NCBI RefSeq assembly: GCF_016808335.1
Contig: NC_053150.1
Span: 31,265,238 to 31,329,237 of the forward strand
Reading direction: 5' to 3'
From: Panicum virgatum
Taxonomy: Eukaryota; Streptophyta; Magnoliopsida; Poales; Poaceae
DNA length: 64,000 nt
The notes under the pieces were generated by a model. That model was not told the origin of the DNA. It did no database searches and was given only the letters and a program-made list of their open reading frames with translations. Position numbers and translations under genes: made by a program. Within the stretch, counting starts at the first letter, position 1. Each line of letters begins with the position of its first letter. Of this stretch, positions 1 through 9,877 are shown piece by piece.

Positions 1-58
1 TGCTAAATCTTGCACACATAAATAACTACTTATTTCTTTTCTTTTTTATAAAAAACAG

Positions 59-530
59 GGCTTACAGGCACTACGTGCACAAAGGAGGAGAACACTCCCA
101 CGATAGGAACAAAGAAATGGTGATGCGCACACACTATCCATGCCACAAGCAACCTTCAGGTTCCGTGTACTGTGGATACTACGTGTGCGAGCACATGAGG
201 GAGCTCGGGAGATACACAAAAGATCCCGAATGGGTAAGCATCTACTCTTTGTAGGATAGATGCATAACTGCATATTGTAAGTGTTTGCATCTAACACTTG
301 GCTTAGTTTTGGAATGGATTTCATATTTTCAGGATCGACAGGCACTCCACGTAGGTCCACTCCATGAGGAACAACTTCTTTTTATAGTCGCTGATTTATG
401 TCGCTTCATTTTGCATGAAGTGGTCCATATAGGTGGAGAATTTGTTCACCCAGAGCATGAATTATCAACCGACACAAAATTTGCAAGCCTCCGTCAGTGG
501 GAAAATAAGGATATTCGGTACTCAACATAA
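59..530 (+). CDS. Ulp1-like cysteine protease, C-terminal two exons (transposon-borne)
   Basis: These are two exons, 59-233 and 333-530, joined in phase 0 by an intron with GTAAG at its start and TTTTCAG at its end. The first exon follows an AAAAAACAG acceptor. The encoded segment includes QPSGSVYCGYYVCEHM, which matches the catalytic Gln and Cys block of the C48 (Ulp1/SENP) family, where the Cys is the nucleophile. The catalytic His and Asp would lie upstream of the window. The second exon ends with a conserved-looking tail and TAA at 528-530. Ulp1-like proteins are often carried by plant CACTA and Mutator-like elements; their role in transposition is not settled. The part seen has no stop or frameshift, so the gene may be coding. 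It is partial because the window starts inside it. Confidence 0.8.
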
Positions 531-849
531 ATGATGTATGTACTCTACGCACTTTTATGATGGATGTACTCTAATGATGCATGTAATGATACTTTATATG
601 ATTTTATGTTGAATTTGTAATTAGTAATGTTTAAGAAATATATTCATCATCGATCCTTTCAAATAAAGCAGAAATTTGGCAAAAATAGAATTTTGAAAAG
701 CTGAATTGAATCGCACAATTGATTTAGAGGTGAAAATTGGCGGGAAACAAAAATTAGAATAATTAAATACAGTGGGAAACAGATTAGAATAAATTGGCAG
801 GAAACATAAATTTGAATGGTTTAATAAAGCGGGAAACAAAAATCTGGAA

Positions 850-1180
850 TTTCAAATTTTGTCATGGCGGGAAAAGAATTTCAGGGGCGGCTCATGCTTT
901 GAGCCACCCCTGTAAAAGAATTTCCAGGCGCGGGTGATGATATCATCAGCCCCTAGAAATATTATTTTCAGGGGCGGCTCACGGGGTGGGCCGTCCCTGA
1001 AAAAGGATTTCTAGGGGCGGTTGGTGCCATGGCCCGCCACTAGAAATTGATTTTCAGGGGCGCGGCCCTTTATCCACCCCTAGAAAACTTGATTTCTAGC
1101 TGTGGGAGACAGGGACGGGTGGTGCTCCCGCCCCTGAAAATGCCAATCTACCCACCCTAGAAACGTTTTCTGCAGTAGTG
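850..1180. repeat. CACTA subterminal repeats
   Basis: A degenerate motif of the form TTTCAGGGGCGG and its inverse CCGCCCCTAGAAA recurs about every 50-60 bases in both orientations (for example 867, 970, 1008, 1052, 1124). In CACTA elements such subterminal arrays bind the element-encoded DNA-binding protein. The function here is inferred from the position next to the terminus. Confidence 0.7.
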
Positions 1181-1922
1181 GCCCCATGTGTATCTCTCCT
1201 CGCGTTCGCCTCCACCGCGAGCTTGAGCACCTCCTCACGTCTACACCTCCACCGCACTCACCGCCGCGCCGCCACTCTCCGTGGGGTCGCACCGACCAGA
1301 GCTACCGCCGGATCTGGCCTCGCCAGCTTTAGATATGGGCCCGGGAGACAAGCGCCGGGACCTCGGGCCACCCCGAAGCCGCCAGTGGCCCCAGAATGCC
1401 TACAGAAGACCCCCGGGGTCGCATGAGGGGCGACCCCCAAGAGGAGTGGGCTTGGCCCGTAGGCCTACACCCCGGCAAGGGGTGGGGCCCACCTAATGGA
1501 CGGACGGCGCCCTACATTGGGCACCCCATTCACACGGGACGGAGGCAGTGATTATCTACTAATGGAGGAGGTAGTATAAATGAGGTAGGAAAGCTAAAAT
1601 GTAAGGGGATCGATTCCGACTGTGACGTAGATCACTCAGACGAAGAGACCCACATCAAGGATAATCCACAAATACACATAGGACATAGGGTGCTATGCTC
1701 CATGACGGCCCGAACCTATCTAAACTACTGTGTCACCCATACCTCTCTCAAGCGCGATCCCTGCTTGCGGTACTCACACACCATCAGCTAGATCTGGCAG
1801 GTACCTCGCCATCACATTTGCATCTCAGCCACCGCCGGTACCAAGAGGAGAGAGGGAGGATAGAGATGAAATGGTTCAAATAATTTTGAAAATATACCAT
1901 CCTGACCATTCCGATCGACCTA
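1181..1922. other. Repeat-derived spacer, probable old LTR remnant
   Basis: No convincing gene is present. The first 350 bases are GC-rich without a recognisable protein. From about 1560 a TATA-like GTATAAATGAG is followed by GGGGATCGATTCCGACT and by GGCCCGAACCTATCTAAAC, phrases typical of the R-U5 part of grass Ty3/gypsy LTRs. I read this as a truncated, decayed LTR, interrupted at 1922 by the Tat element whose right flank resumes at 13977. Confidence 0.4.
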
Positions 1923-2506
1923 TGTTTGGGATCACCACCGCGCGTACCGGAGGTTGCCCTAGACTGCAGGACGGAAGCCGAAGGTACAGAAGGTCACTAG
2001 AGCCCGGAGGTCACCCTTTCGGCCGAAGGTCGAGTGATGCGATCGAAGGTCAAGTGATGAGGCCGAAGGTCGAGTGATGCGGCCGAAGGTCAAGTGATAC
2101 GGCCGAAGGTTTTCGGATGAAACCAAAGGTCCTCGAAGCCCGAAGGTCACTCCGAAGGCCCGAAGCCTCAGGGACTCCCCAAAGAATCAAGAGGGCTTCC
2201 GAAAGTCCAGTGCTAATCCGAAGGTTGCAGAGGACCTTCGGGATAGCGTTCCGAGCACTAATCGAATAGAGTAGACAACTTGTACATTCCAACCTGTAAA
2301 ATGACCTACGGGCCGGGATATTCGTAGAACATTCTGGGCAGGTTGGGGCATTGAGGTCATTATGTAATAAAGGTTGGGGGTATAAATACCCCTAACCAAC
2401 CTGTACTCGACACGTGTTTATATGAGGGCGAAACTCTGCTGTTTTGCTCAGTGCCACCTTCGTATATGCATTTTGCTTGGGTTGTAAAGAAACAAAGAAC
2501 CCAACA
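1923..2506 (+). repeat. 5' LTR of the Tat element
   Basis: This 584-bp LTR starts with TG and ends with CA, and pairs with 13431-13976. It is packed with the short word CCGAAGGTC, present in several near-tandem copies around 1965-2220. Compared with the 3' LTR it contains about 38 extra bases within that array, a likely slippage product. A TATA-like GGTATAAATACCCC lies near 2379-2392 and would set the transcription start. Confidence 0.95.
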
Positions 2507-2524
2507 GTGGCGCCAACCGTGTTC
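2507..2524 (+). other. Primer binding site next to the 5' LTR
   Basis: The bases GTGGCGCCAACCGTG follow directly after the LTR end, where the minus-strand primer tRNA would anneal. TGGCGCC starts are common in Tat and Athila elements. I did not assign the tRNA species because I cannot compare tRNA 3' ends here. Confidence 0.7.
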
Positions 2525-2546
2525 CCAGCTCATAAACCAACCCTCG

Positions 2547-3890
2547 ATGGCACAAACAAAGAGGAAACCTATCAAACCCCCCGTTGATGACACCCAAAAT
2601 GGTTACCGAACCATCGAAGAAAACCCTTCCACACAACCTCCACTGAATAACGACCAACCACCCAACGGAATTCCCGAAGGCACAGATCCTTCGGGGTCCA
2701 ACCAAGATGAGTTCACCACCCTGAGCCTCCAGCTGCAAGCCTTAGAAAAGCAGAAGGAAACCCTTGCCAAGCAGCTGGCCGTCCAGCAGAACGCGCTAAA
2801 CCGAGCAAACCAGCAGGCCGAAGCCAAGAGCAAAGTATCAGCTATGCAAGCAGAGATTAACAGAATGGAGAAAGAATGCGCGAACACTCAGACCAATCAT
2901 AAGCAGCAACCTCCGCTGGGAGCCACTCACCAGAATGAGATCCACAACATCCAAACCGATCATACCCGCCAAGGCCACTACGTCTCACCTTCGGCTGGCA
3001 CATTTGACCCCAACTCACCACTCTCTGCAGCCCTGCAGCACACACCATGGCCGTTGGGCTACAAGCCAACTCAGCTCCCCAGATATAACGGATCAGAAGA
3101 CCCAACCCAATTCATCATGGCCTACGAAGCTACCATAGCTTCGGCTGGCGGCGATGGCCCTATCATGGCAAAATCCTTTATCATGGCCTGCGAAGGTCCA
3201 CTAGCCAACTGGTACTCCCACCAACCATCAGGCTCCATCACAAGCTGGCCTCAGCTAAAAGCGAAGCTCAGGCAAGACTTCCAAGGCTTCGGTCGACTCG
3301 ACTCGAACACCATAGAAAACTTCCAGTGTCTCCAAGGAGACAAAGAATCCCTCTATGATTACTTCTGGAGGTTCGTCCAGAAGAAAGCTCTGATCCCAAA
3401 TTTCCCAAAAAAAAAGACGCAATTGCCAAGTGCATCGCTGGCTTATCACCTGGACAGCTAGCCTCGCATCTGTCTAGGGAGCCACCCAGAACACTCAGCG
3501 ACCTGTATAATGAGGCAGAAAAATACGCCAGGTCAGACGCAGACCACAAACGGAGGGTCGAGCAGCGAAGGGTAATAAGGCAGGCTGAGAAAAAATAACT
3601 GGAACTACCAAAACAAAAACCCACAGTTCGTGTTCCCTGTGGAACCTTCGCAAGAAACCAGCCCTGACCAGGAACAGGACTCATTCATGACCCCCCCCCC
3701 AAACAAGTCACCCGATGGTCAGCACAACAACCAAGGACAAAACCATTCAGGGCATAAGGGCCGAGGCCGCGGTCGTGGTCGCAGAAAAGGCCGTGGACCT
3801 TCAAATGGACCCAAAAAGTTTTTCTGCCACTTTCACAGCAGCGATTCGGACCATACTACCAACTTCTGTCCTGAGAAAAAAAGAACACTC
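2547..3890 (+). pseudogene. gag of the Tat element, frameshifted
   Basis: The capsid-type gag polyprotein packages the element RNA. I chose the ATG at 2547 because it follows the primer site and starts a MAQTKRK N-terminus; an upstream in-frame ATG at 2451 is inside the LTR. A coiled-coil-like, Gln/Lys-rich stretch (about 2720-2890) precedes the gag core around 3060-3400. The frame shifts in a 9-A run at 3407-3415, meets TAA at 3596-3598, and shifts again at the neighbouring A run. Downstream, a basic RGRGRGRRKGRG tract at about 3760-3800 is followed by a zinc-knuckle-like CX2HX6HX4C at about 3826-3870, a Tat-type variant of the usual CCHC. It cannot make full-length Gag. Confidence 0.9.
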
Positions 3891-4797
3891 AAACGACTGG
3901 AAGAAGAGAAAAAAGCCAAACTGGTCAGTCACACTGCGTGGCCAGGATCTTCCGCACCGCCGTTCCCACCTACATCCAATCTATACAATCAAACCTACCA
4001 ACCCACACCAGCATTCACCTACAACCCATACCCAAACGACTGGCCTCCTGAGCCAAAGCTTATCCCAAACCGCTATCCCTACCTCCGCCTCCGAGCTAGC
4101 AGCAGGCTCAGGAAGCGCTATCTCCACCCCCTCCAGGCCCACCCCCAAGCAAGAGCAACAAGGCTCCCAAGCCTCGCAGACATCTGCACTACCATCCTTC
4201 GGCATGATCATGCTCATATCCGGAGGCTCCACCCTAGAGTTCCAAAACAAAAGGCAGCGCAGGGACTACTCAACAAGTCCACAACATCCTAGTTGACGGC
4301 CCCGCAAAAAAGACACTTTGGTCTCACATGCCGATAACCTTCAAACGACTGGAAGAAGAGAAAAAAGCCAAACTGGTCAGTCACACTGCGTGGCCAGGAT
4401 CTTCCGCACCGCCGTTCCCACCTACATCCAATCTATACAATCCAACCTACCAACCCACACCAGCATTCACCTACAACCCATACCCAAACGACTGGCCTCC
4501 TGAGCCACAAGCTTATCCCAAACCGCTATCCCTACCTCCGCCTCCGAGCCAGCAGCAGGCTCAGGAAGCGCTATCTCCACCCCCTCCAGGCCCACCCCCA
4601 AAGCAAGAGCAACAAGGCTCCCAAGCCTCGCAGACATCTGCACTACCATCCTTCGGCATGATCATGCTCATATCCGGAGGCTCCACCCTAGAGTTCCAAA
4701 ACAAAAGGCAGCGCAGGGACTACTTCAGACAAGTCCACAACATCCTAGTTGACGGCCCCGCAAAAAAGACACTTTGGTCTCACATGCCGATAACCTT
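3889..4797 (+). repeat. 452-bp tandem duplication across the gag-protease linker
   Basis: Bases 3889-4340 are repeated almost perfectly at 4341-4797. The two copies differ by a handful of 1-4-base indels and a few substitutions. The unit covers the Pro-rich linker between the zinc knuckle and protease. Because 452 is not a multiple of three, the duplication alone moves the reading frame. The near identity suggests it arose late, probably after insertion or in a recent parent copy. Confidence 0.9.
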
Positions 4798-5698
4798 TTC
4801 AGAGGAGGATATGAGCCTCAATAGCTACCCCCACATCGATGCAATGGTCATCGAAGCCAACATTCAAGGTTGGACCATCAGAAAAATACTGGTCGACACT
4901 GGCAGCTCCGCCGACATAATTTTCTCAAGCACCTTCAACAGAATGAACATTGATAGAAACCTCCTCCAGCCAGCCGAAATTCCGTTAATTGGATTTGGAG
5001 GGAAAAGGGTCGAAGCCCTTGGAAAAATCTCACTCCCTGTATCTTTCGGTGACATCACCAATCCAAGAACAGAACACATCACCTTCGACGTTGTCGAGAT
5101 GAACTACCCCTATCTAGCCATCTTCGGAAGGGGGCTCATAAATAAATTTGAAGCAGTCGTGCACCAACTGTACTTGTGCATGAAAATGCCGGCTTCAAGA
5201 GGCATTATCACTGTGCGCGGCAATCAACAGCTCGCCAGGGACATAGAGCGAGGAGTGGCTCTGGGGCAAAGAAACGTACATGTCCTCAAACCTCAAAAGC
5301 CCAGTAAAGAGAAAGTAACCTTCGACGAAGGCTGTGAAGTCAAAAGAATACCCCTTGACAAGCACCTCCCGGATAAAGTTGTAACGATAAGTGCAACTTT
5401 ATTCGAAGAAGAAGAAAAAGAACTACTCGACTTCCTGAACAAAAATAAGGACGTGTTTGCATGGTCAGCCAGTGACCTTCGTGGAGTCAGCAGAGATATA
5501 GTTGAGCACAGTCTCGACATCAGATCCGGTGTAAAGCCAAAAAAGCAAAAACCACGAAAGATGTCCGATGAAAAGGTTTCCGCCGTCAAGGCGGAGGTAC
5601 AACGCTTGCTGGATGCGAAGGTCATCCGCGAAGTTAAGTACCAAACTTGGCTCGCGAATACAGTGCCCGTCAAGAAAAAGAATGGAGAATGTGTATAG
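4341..5698 (+). pseudogene. Aspartic protease and start of reverse transcriptase (Tat pol)
   Basis: The open stretch runs through the second copy of the duplicated linker into a retropepsin-type protease. ILVDTGSSADIIF at about 4886-4924 carries the catalytic DTG triad. A conserved C-terminal block of the family (FGRGLINKFEAVVH-like) follows near 5133. The connection to reverse transcriptase begins near 5540, and the frame breaks at about 5688, where a small indel puts a TAG at 5696-5698 just before the RT palm begins. The protease fold is uninterrupted in this copy, but it lacks an intact upstream frame. Confidence 0.9.
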
Positions 5699-6511
5699 AT
5701 TTCACCGACCTAAACAAAGCCTGCCCGAAAGACGATTTCCCCCTCCCATGAATTGACAAAATCATTGATGATGCCGCAAACAGCCAGCTGATGTCACTCT
5801 TGGACTGTTTCTCTGGGTATCACCAAATTTGGATGAGATCGGAAGACGAGGAAGAAAACAAGTTTTATAACCCCCTTCGGCACTTACTGCTTCGTAAGAA
5901 TGCCCGAAGGTCTAAAAAATACCGGCCAGTCATTTTCACGAATGACCTCCAAAGTTCTGGAATCACAGTTGAAAAGAAACATCCTAGCCTATGTCGATGA
6001 CATCGTCGTCATCAGTGCAGCACGATAAGATCACATATCAGATCTTGCAGAAACTTTCGCAAACCATCGTAAAGCAAACCTGAGCCTTAACCCCGAAAAA
6101 TGTGTGTTTGGGGTCCACAAGGGGAAGGTCTTAGGATGCCTGGTCTCAACTAAAGGCATCAAAACCAACCCAGACAAAATCGCAGCCCTCTGCAACATGG
6201 AAGAGCCACAGTCATTGAGGGACGTGCAAAAACTCACGGGCAGAATCGCCGCCCTGAACAGATTTATCCCACGCTCGGCAGACCGAAGCTTGCCATTCCT
6301 CAAGGTCCTCCGAAGCTCCCAGAAATTCGAATGGGGCGAGCAGTAGATAGAAGCTTTCAACTCCCTCAAGCAATACCTGCAAAGCATGACCAAACTAACC
6401 TCCCCAGACCCAAAGGAGGTACTCTTGCTTTACACTTCGGCCTCTCAAAAAGCTGTTAGTGCCGCATTAGTGGTCGAAAGAGACACAGTCGACACTCGTA
6501 AATAGTACCCA
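5699..6511 (+). pseudogene. Reverse transcriptase palm and connection, broken
   Basis: The RT palm can be followed across several frames: CIDFTDLNKACPKDDFPLP at about 5690-5750, then TAG or TGA interruptions, then LLDCFSGYHQIWM near 5797. The catalytic YVDD is encoded at 5990-6001. A thumb or connection segment (FIPRSADRSLPFLKVL) lies near 6263-6310, followed by further stops near 6345 and 6503. At least four lesions prevent translation as one polypeptide. Confidence 0.88.
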
Positions 6512-7945
6512 GTGTACTTCACATCCGAAGCTCTGGCCGAATCCAAGCTACACTACTCAGAACTTGAAAAGATAGCCTATGCAGTTATCATGGCCTCCCA
6601 CAAGCTTCGCCACTATTTCGAAGCTCACAGAATTATAGCCATCTCCGATCAACCCCTACATGACCTGTTACAAAATAGAGAAGCTTCGCCAAGAATAGCA
6701 AAATGGGCTTCGGAACTATCAGAACTGGTAGTTGACTTTGAAAACAGAACAGCAATCAAATCTCAGGTCCTGGCCAATTTCATAGTAGACTGGACATCGC
6801 CCGAAGCTCAGGAAAAACTCACAGAAACATGGATAGTTCACTATGACGGAGCCTGGCAGAACGAAGGTGTCGGCATTGCAGCAATCCTTGAATCACCTTT
6901 GGGAGCAAAAATAAGATACGCGGCCCATCTCAACTTCGACCAGTCGGCACCTTCGACAAACAATACAACCGAGTATGAAGCTCTTCTGCTCGGACTTCTC
7001 AAAATGAAGGCACTCGGGCACCAGAACTGTATCGTCAAGACAGACTCGAAGGTCATTGCAGATCATATAGAAAAAGAATCCAAAGCCAGGAAACCCAAGC
7101 TCATCCAGTATTTGGAAGCAGTCAGGGCAATGGAAAAACATTTTAGGGGCTTCACAATCATCCACATCCCTAGCGCCCAGAATGACGAAGTCGACAGGCT
7201 CGCAAAGGCAGCGGCCAGAAAGCAGAAACTTCCACCAGATGTTTTCTTCGAAGAAATCTCTACACCTTCGACCAGGCCAAAGAAGGAAAGTAGAATCAAC
7301 GTAATCTTGAGCGAAGATTGGAGGGCGCTAATAATGGCGTACCTTCGGGGACACTATGAGCCCACTGATGAAGCAGAAGAAAAAAGACTCTCCCAAAGAG
7401 CAAGAGGCTATGCGATTTCACATGGCGAACTATACAAGTCAGGGGTAGTAACCCCTTGGCTAAAATGCATCCCAGTCAATCAAGGCATTGAACTTCTGAA
7501 AGAGATCCACACTGGCATCTGTGGATCCCACATAGGCATCAGACCTCTTGCAGCCAAGGCATTCAGGCAGGGTTTCTTCTGGCCATCTGCGCAGAAAGAC
7601 AAAGAAAAACTGGTCAAAACTTGCAAAGCTTGCCAAAAGCTGAGCCCAAAATCAAACAGACCTTCGGAACCCTTGCAACTGATAGCCCCCGCTTGGCCCC
7701 TCCAGCGGTGGGGAATGGACCTTGTAGGCCCTCTGCCCATATCACAAGGAAATTACAAATACGCAGTGGTGGCCGTTGAATACTTCACCAAATGGGTTGA
7801 AGCTAAGCCCCTGATAAACATTACCTCCGAAGCAGTTCGAAAATTTTTCTGGCAAAACATCATATGCAGGTTCGGAGTTCCAAAGGAACTCACGGTAGAC
7901 AATGACAAACAATTCCACTCACAGCTATTCAATAAGTTCTGCTGA
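6512..7945 (+). pseudogene. RNase H, archaeal-type RNase H and integrase core
   Basis: This is the longest surviving open stretch of the element (477 codons). Residues 1-90 are the end of the ordinary RNase H (YFTSEALAESKLHYSELEK). Residues about 108-240 form a second RNase H beginning HYDGAWQNEGVG with an internal TEYEALLLGL, the archaeal-type domain that marks the Tat lineage. Residues about 330-380 hold the integrase HHCC zinc domain (HTGICGSH, CKACQK). Catalytic Asp residues of the integrase lie in WGMDLVGPLP and TVDNDKQF. It stops at TGA 7943-7945 before the catalytic Glu, which appears a little downstream in the same general reading. Confidence 0.92.
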
Positions 7946-8539
7946 AGCATAGAAACTAAATTCATGTTCGCTTCAGTCTACCATCCCCAATCTAACGGGG
8001 TTGTGGAGCGCGCCAATGGCATTATCTTCACAAGCATCAAAAAATGTCTTTTTGACCAGAAGAAAGGCAAATGGGTGGATGAACTCCCGAAGGTTGTGTA
8101 GTCAGACAACACATCCGAAACAAGAACCACCAAATTCACCCCGTTCAGGATCCTATACGGCGCCGAAGCTATGAGCCCAGAAGAGCTCAAGAATAAGAGT
8201 CTAAGGGCAATCACTGCACCCGAAGGCAATGAACCTCCGGACGACTCAGACCTGATAGAGCTCGACATCTTACAAGCGGCCTCTAATCTAAACAAATACC
8301 AGAAAGAAATGACCAAATGGAGGGACAAGAAGGTGATCAAAAAGAACATCTCCGTGGGAGACTGGGTCCTCAAGCGCAAGCCAAACGTAGAAAATGCAGG
8401 AAAAATGGAGCCAAAATGGGACGGCCCATACCTTGTCATCTCCAGCAAAAGGCCTGGATCATATCACCTGGCCAACTCCGGAGGCAACGAGCTGTCACAT
8501 TCATGGAATGCTGACAGTCTCAAAAAGTACTACATCTAG
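7946..8539 (+). pseudogene. Integrase C-terminal part
   Basis: Downstream of the stop, YHPQSNGVVERANG near 7979-8020 supplies the catalytic Glu of the DDE triad. After a TAG near 8100, a 122-codon open stretch (8171-8539) gives the integrase C-terminal, chromatin-contacting region, including GDWVLKRKP and KWDGPYLV, ending in KKYYI and a stop at about 8537-8539. This is the end of pol. Confidence 0.88.
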
Positions 8540-8869
8540 CCAATTGTAAAAAGGGTCAGACTGCGAATCTATAAGTAGGTCCAGACTCATTAGGAACTTT
8601 TTACATTTCTTTTCCTTTAAACCTTTGGGCCATACTCTTTTCCTCACAAAAGAGGACTCCATTTAGGAGGTGAGGTTTTTAATGAGGTGGACCCTTTGTA
8701 AATTCCATCACTATGAATGAAAATATTTTCCCCTATCTCCGAAGCTCTCAACAGTCGAAGCAACGTTAAAATCGCAAACTTCGACCGTCTCTCGATATAA
8801 ATTGCAAAACTAAGTCAGCTAGGCTTGCTTCCCTCTCGGGCCCAGCATACTTATCCAAAAGAGGCTTAA

Positions 8870-9245
8870 ATCTTCGCTCTAAAAGGCAAGGGGCTTCCGA
8901 CCAAAGGTCGAAGCCAAAACACCTTCGCCCTAAAACTTAAGTGCAACAAGCACTAAAAGGCAAGGGGCTGCCGACCAAAGGTCGAAGCCAAAACACCTTC
9001 GCCCTAAAACTAAAGTGCAACAAGCACTAAAAGGACAGGGGCTGCCGACCAAAGGTCGAAGCCAAAACACCTTCGCCCTAAAACTTAAGTGCAACAAGCA
9101 CTAAAAGGCAAGGGGCTGCCGACCAAAGGTCTAAGCCAAAACACCTTCGCCCCAAAAACTTGAGTGCAAAAAGCACCAAAAGGCAAGGGATTGTCGACCT
9201 AGCATCGAAACCAAACACCTTCGCCCTAAAAACTACAGCACAACA
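8870..9245 (+). repeat. About 73-bp tandem repeats in the 3' region of the Tat element
   Basis: About five imperfect copies of a unit containing GGCAAGGGGCTGCCGACC, CAAAACACCTTCGCCCTAAA and AAGTGCAACAAGCAC occur head to tail, decaying at the right end. Tandem arrays between pol and the antisense gene are a known feature of Tat elements such as Grande. They have no coding content. Confidence 0.85.
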
Positions 9246-9261
9246 AACCACAAGAACCTTC

Positions 9262-9440
9262 GCGCAGCTTCAATCAGCACGTGCAAGGTGGGGGAGACGT
9301 TTTTCTCAAAATAAAATTGCCCGTGCCGCTTAAAGCACGCGGACTTTCACAGCTTCGACTAGCATGTGCAAGGTGGGGGAGACGTTTTTCCCTCGAAAAT
9401 AATTTGCCCATGCTGTCTAAAGCATGTGGTTACGAAACCC
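9262..9440 (+). repeat. Two copies of an 85-bp direct repeat
   Basis: The segment containing CACGTGCAAGGTGGGGGAGA at about 9278 is repeated at about 9363 (CATGTGCAAGGTGGGGGAGA), each followed by a TTTGCCC/TTGCCC and AAAGCAYGYGG phrase. It is non-coding. The remaining bases to 9870 show no feature I can name. Confidence 0.7.
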
Positions 9441-9877
9441 AAACAGCCTTCACTCATCCCCAATCACCACGAACTCTCGAGGGAGACATTTTTTCAAAGA
9501 CCGGCAGTCGAAGCCAACAAAAACAGCCGCCACGCACAAAGCAAGTGCAAGAAACCGCGAAAAAGAAGAAAGCAGAACAAACACAGCGACTATTTACATA
9601 AGACTAATAGTGTCTTCCCTAACTAAGATATCGTCCGTCACAGTTCAGATACTCCTAGCACCGCTAGCGTTCAAAAACTTGCCAACACTCACACCCGGGT
9701 GGGCGAAGCTGAAATGCTCCCAATCTGTCCAGAGGGCAGCAACACCATCGCGCCCGACTCGAAGCAGCGCCAAAGAAATCGTTTGACCTACCGGCACAAC
9801 AGCCTGGCCAGGGTGGGAACATTTACATCAGAATTCACGTCACAAAATATCAAGTTCATTTCACAAAAACTGCATTC

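Larger units (their letters stand above)
1..1180 (+). mobile_element. CACTA (En/Spm) transposon, 3' end
   Basis: This is the 3' part of a CACTA DNA transposon that begins outside the window. It holds the last two exons of an Ulp1-type protease (59-530), then about 330 bp of AT-rich sequence, then subterminal repeats, and ends at 1180 in CTGCAGTAGTG, whose complement is the CACTAC terminus of this superfamily. The next three bases, GCC, would be one copy of the 3-bp target duplication; the other copy lies off the window. No TNP2-type transposase is visible, so it must be upstream or absent. Confidence 0.85.

Noticed and set aside
1178..1496. Overlapping open stretches in a GC-rich block on both strands
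   Set aside because: High GC content removes stop codons in all frames; no family similarity, no consistent frame and the block lies in repeat-derived sequence.
8870..9245. CRISPR-like direct repeats
   Set aside because: The units are head to tail without unique spacers, vary in sequence and sit in the 3' region of a plant retrotransposon where tandem arrays are known.
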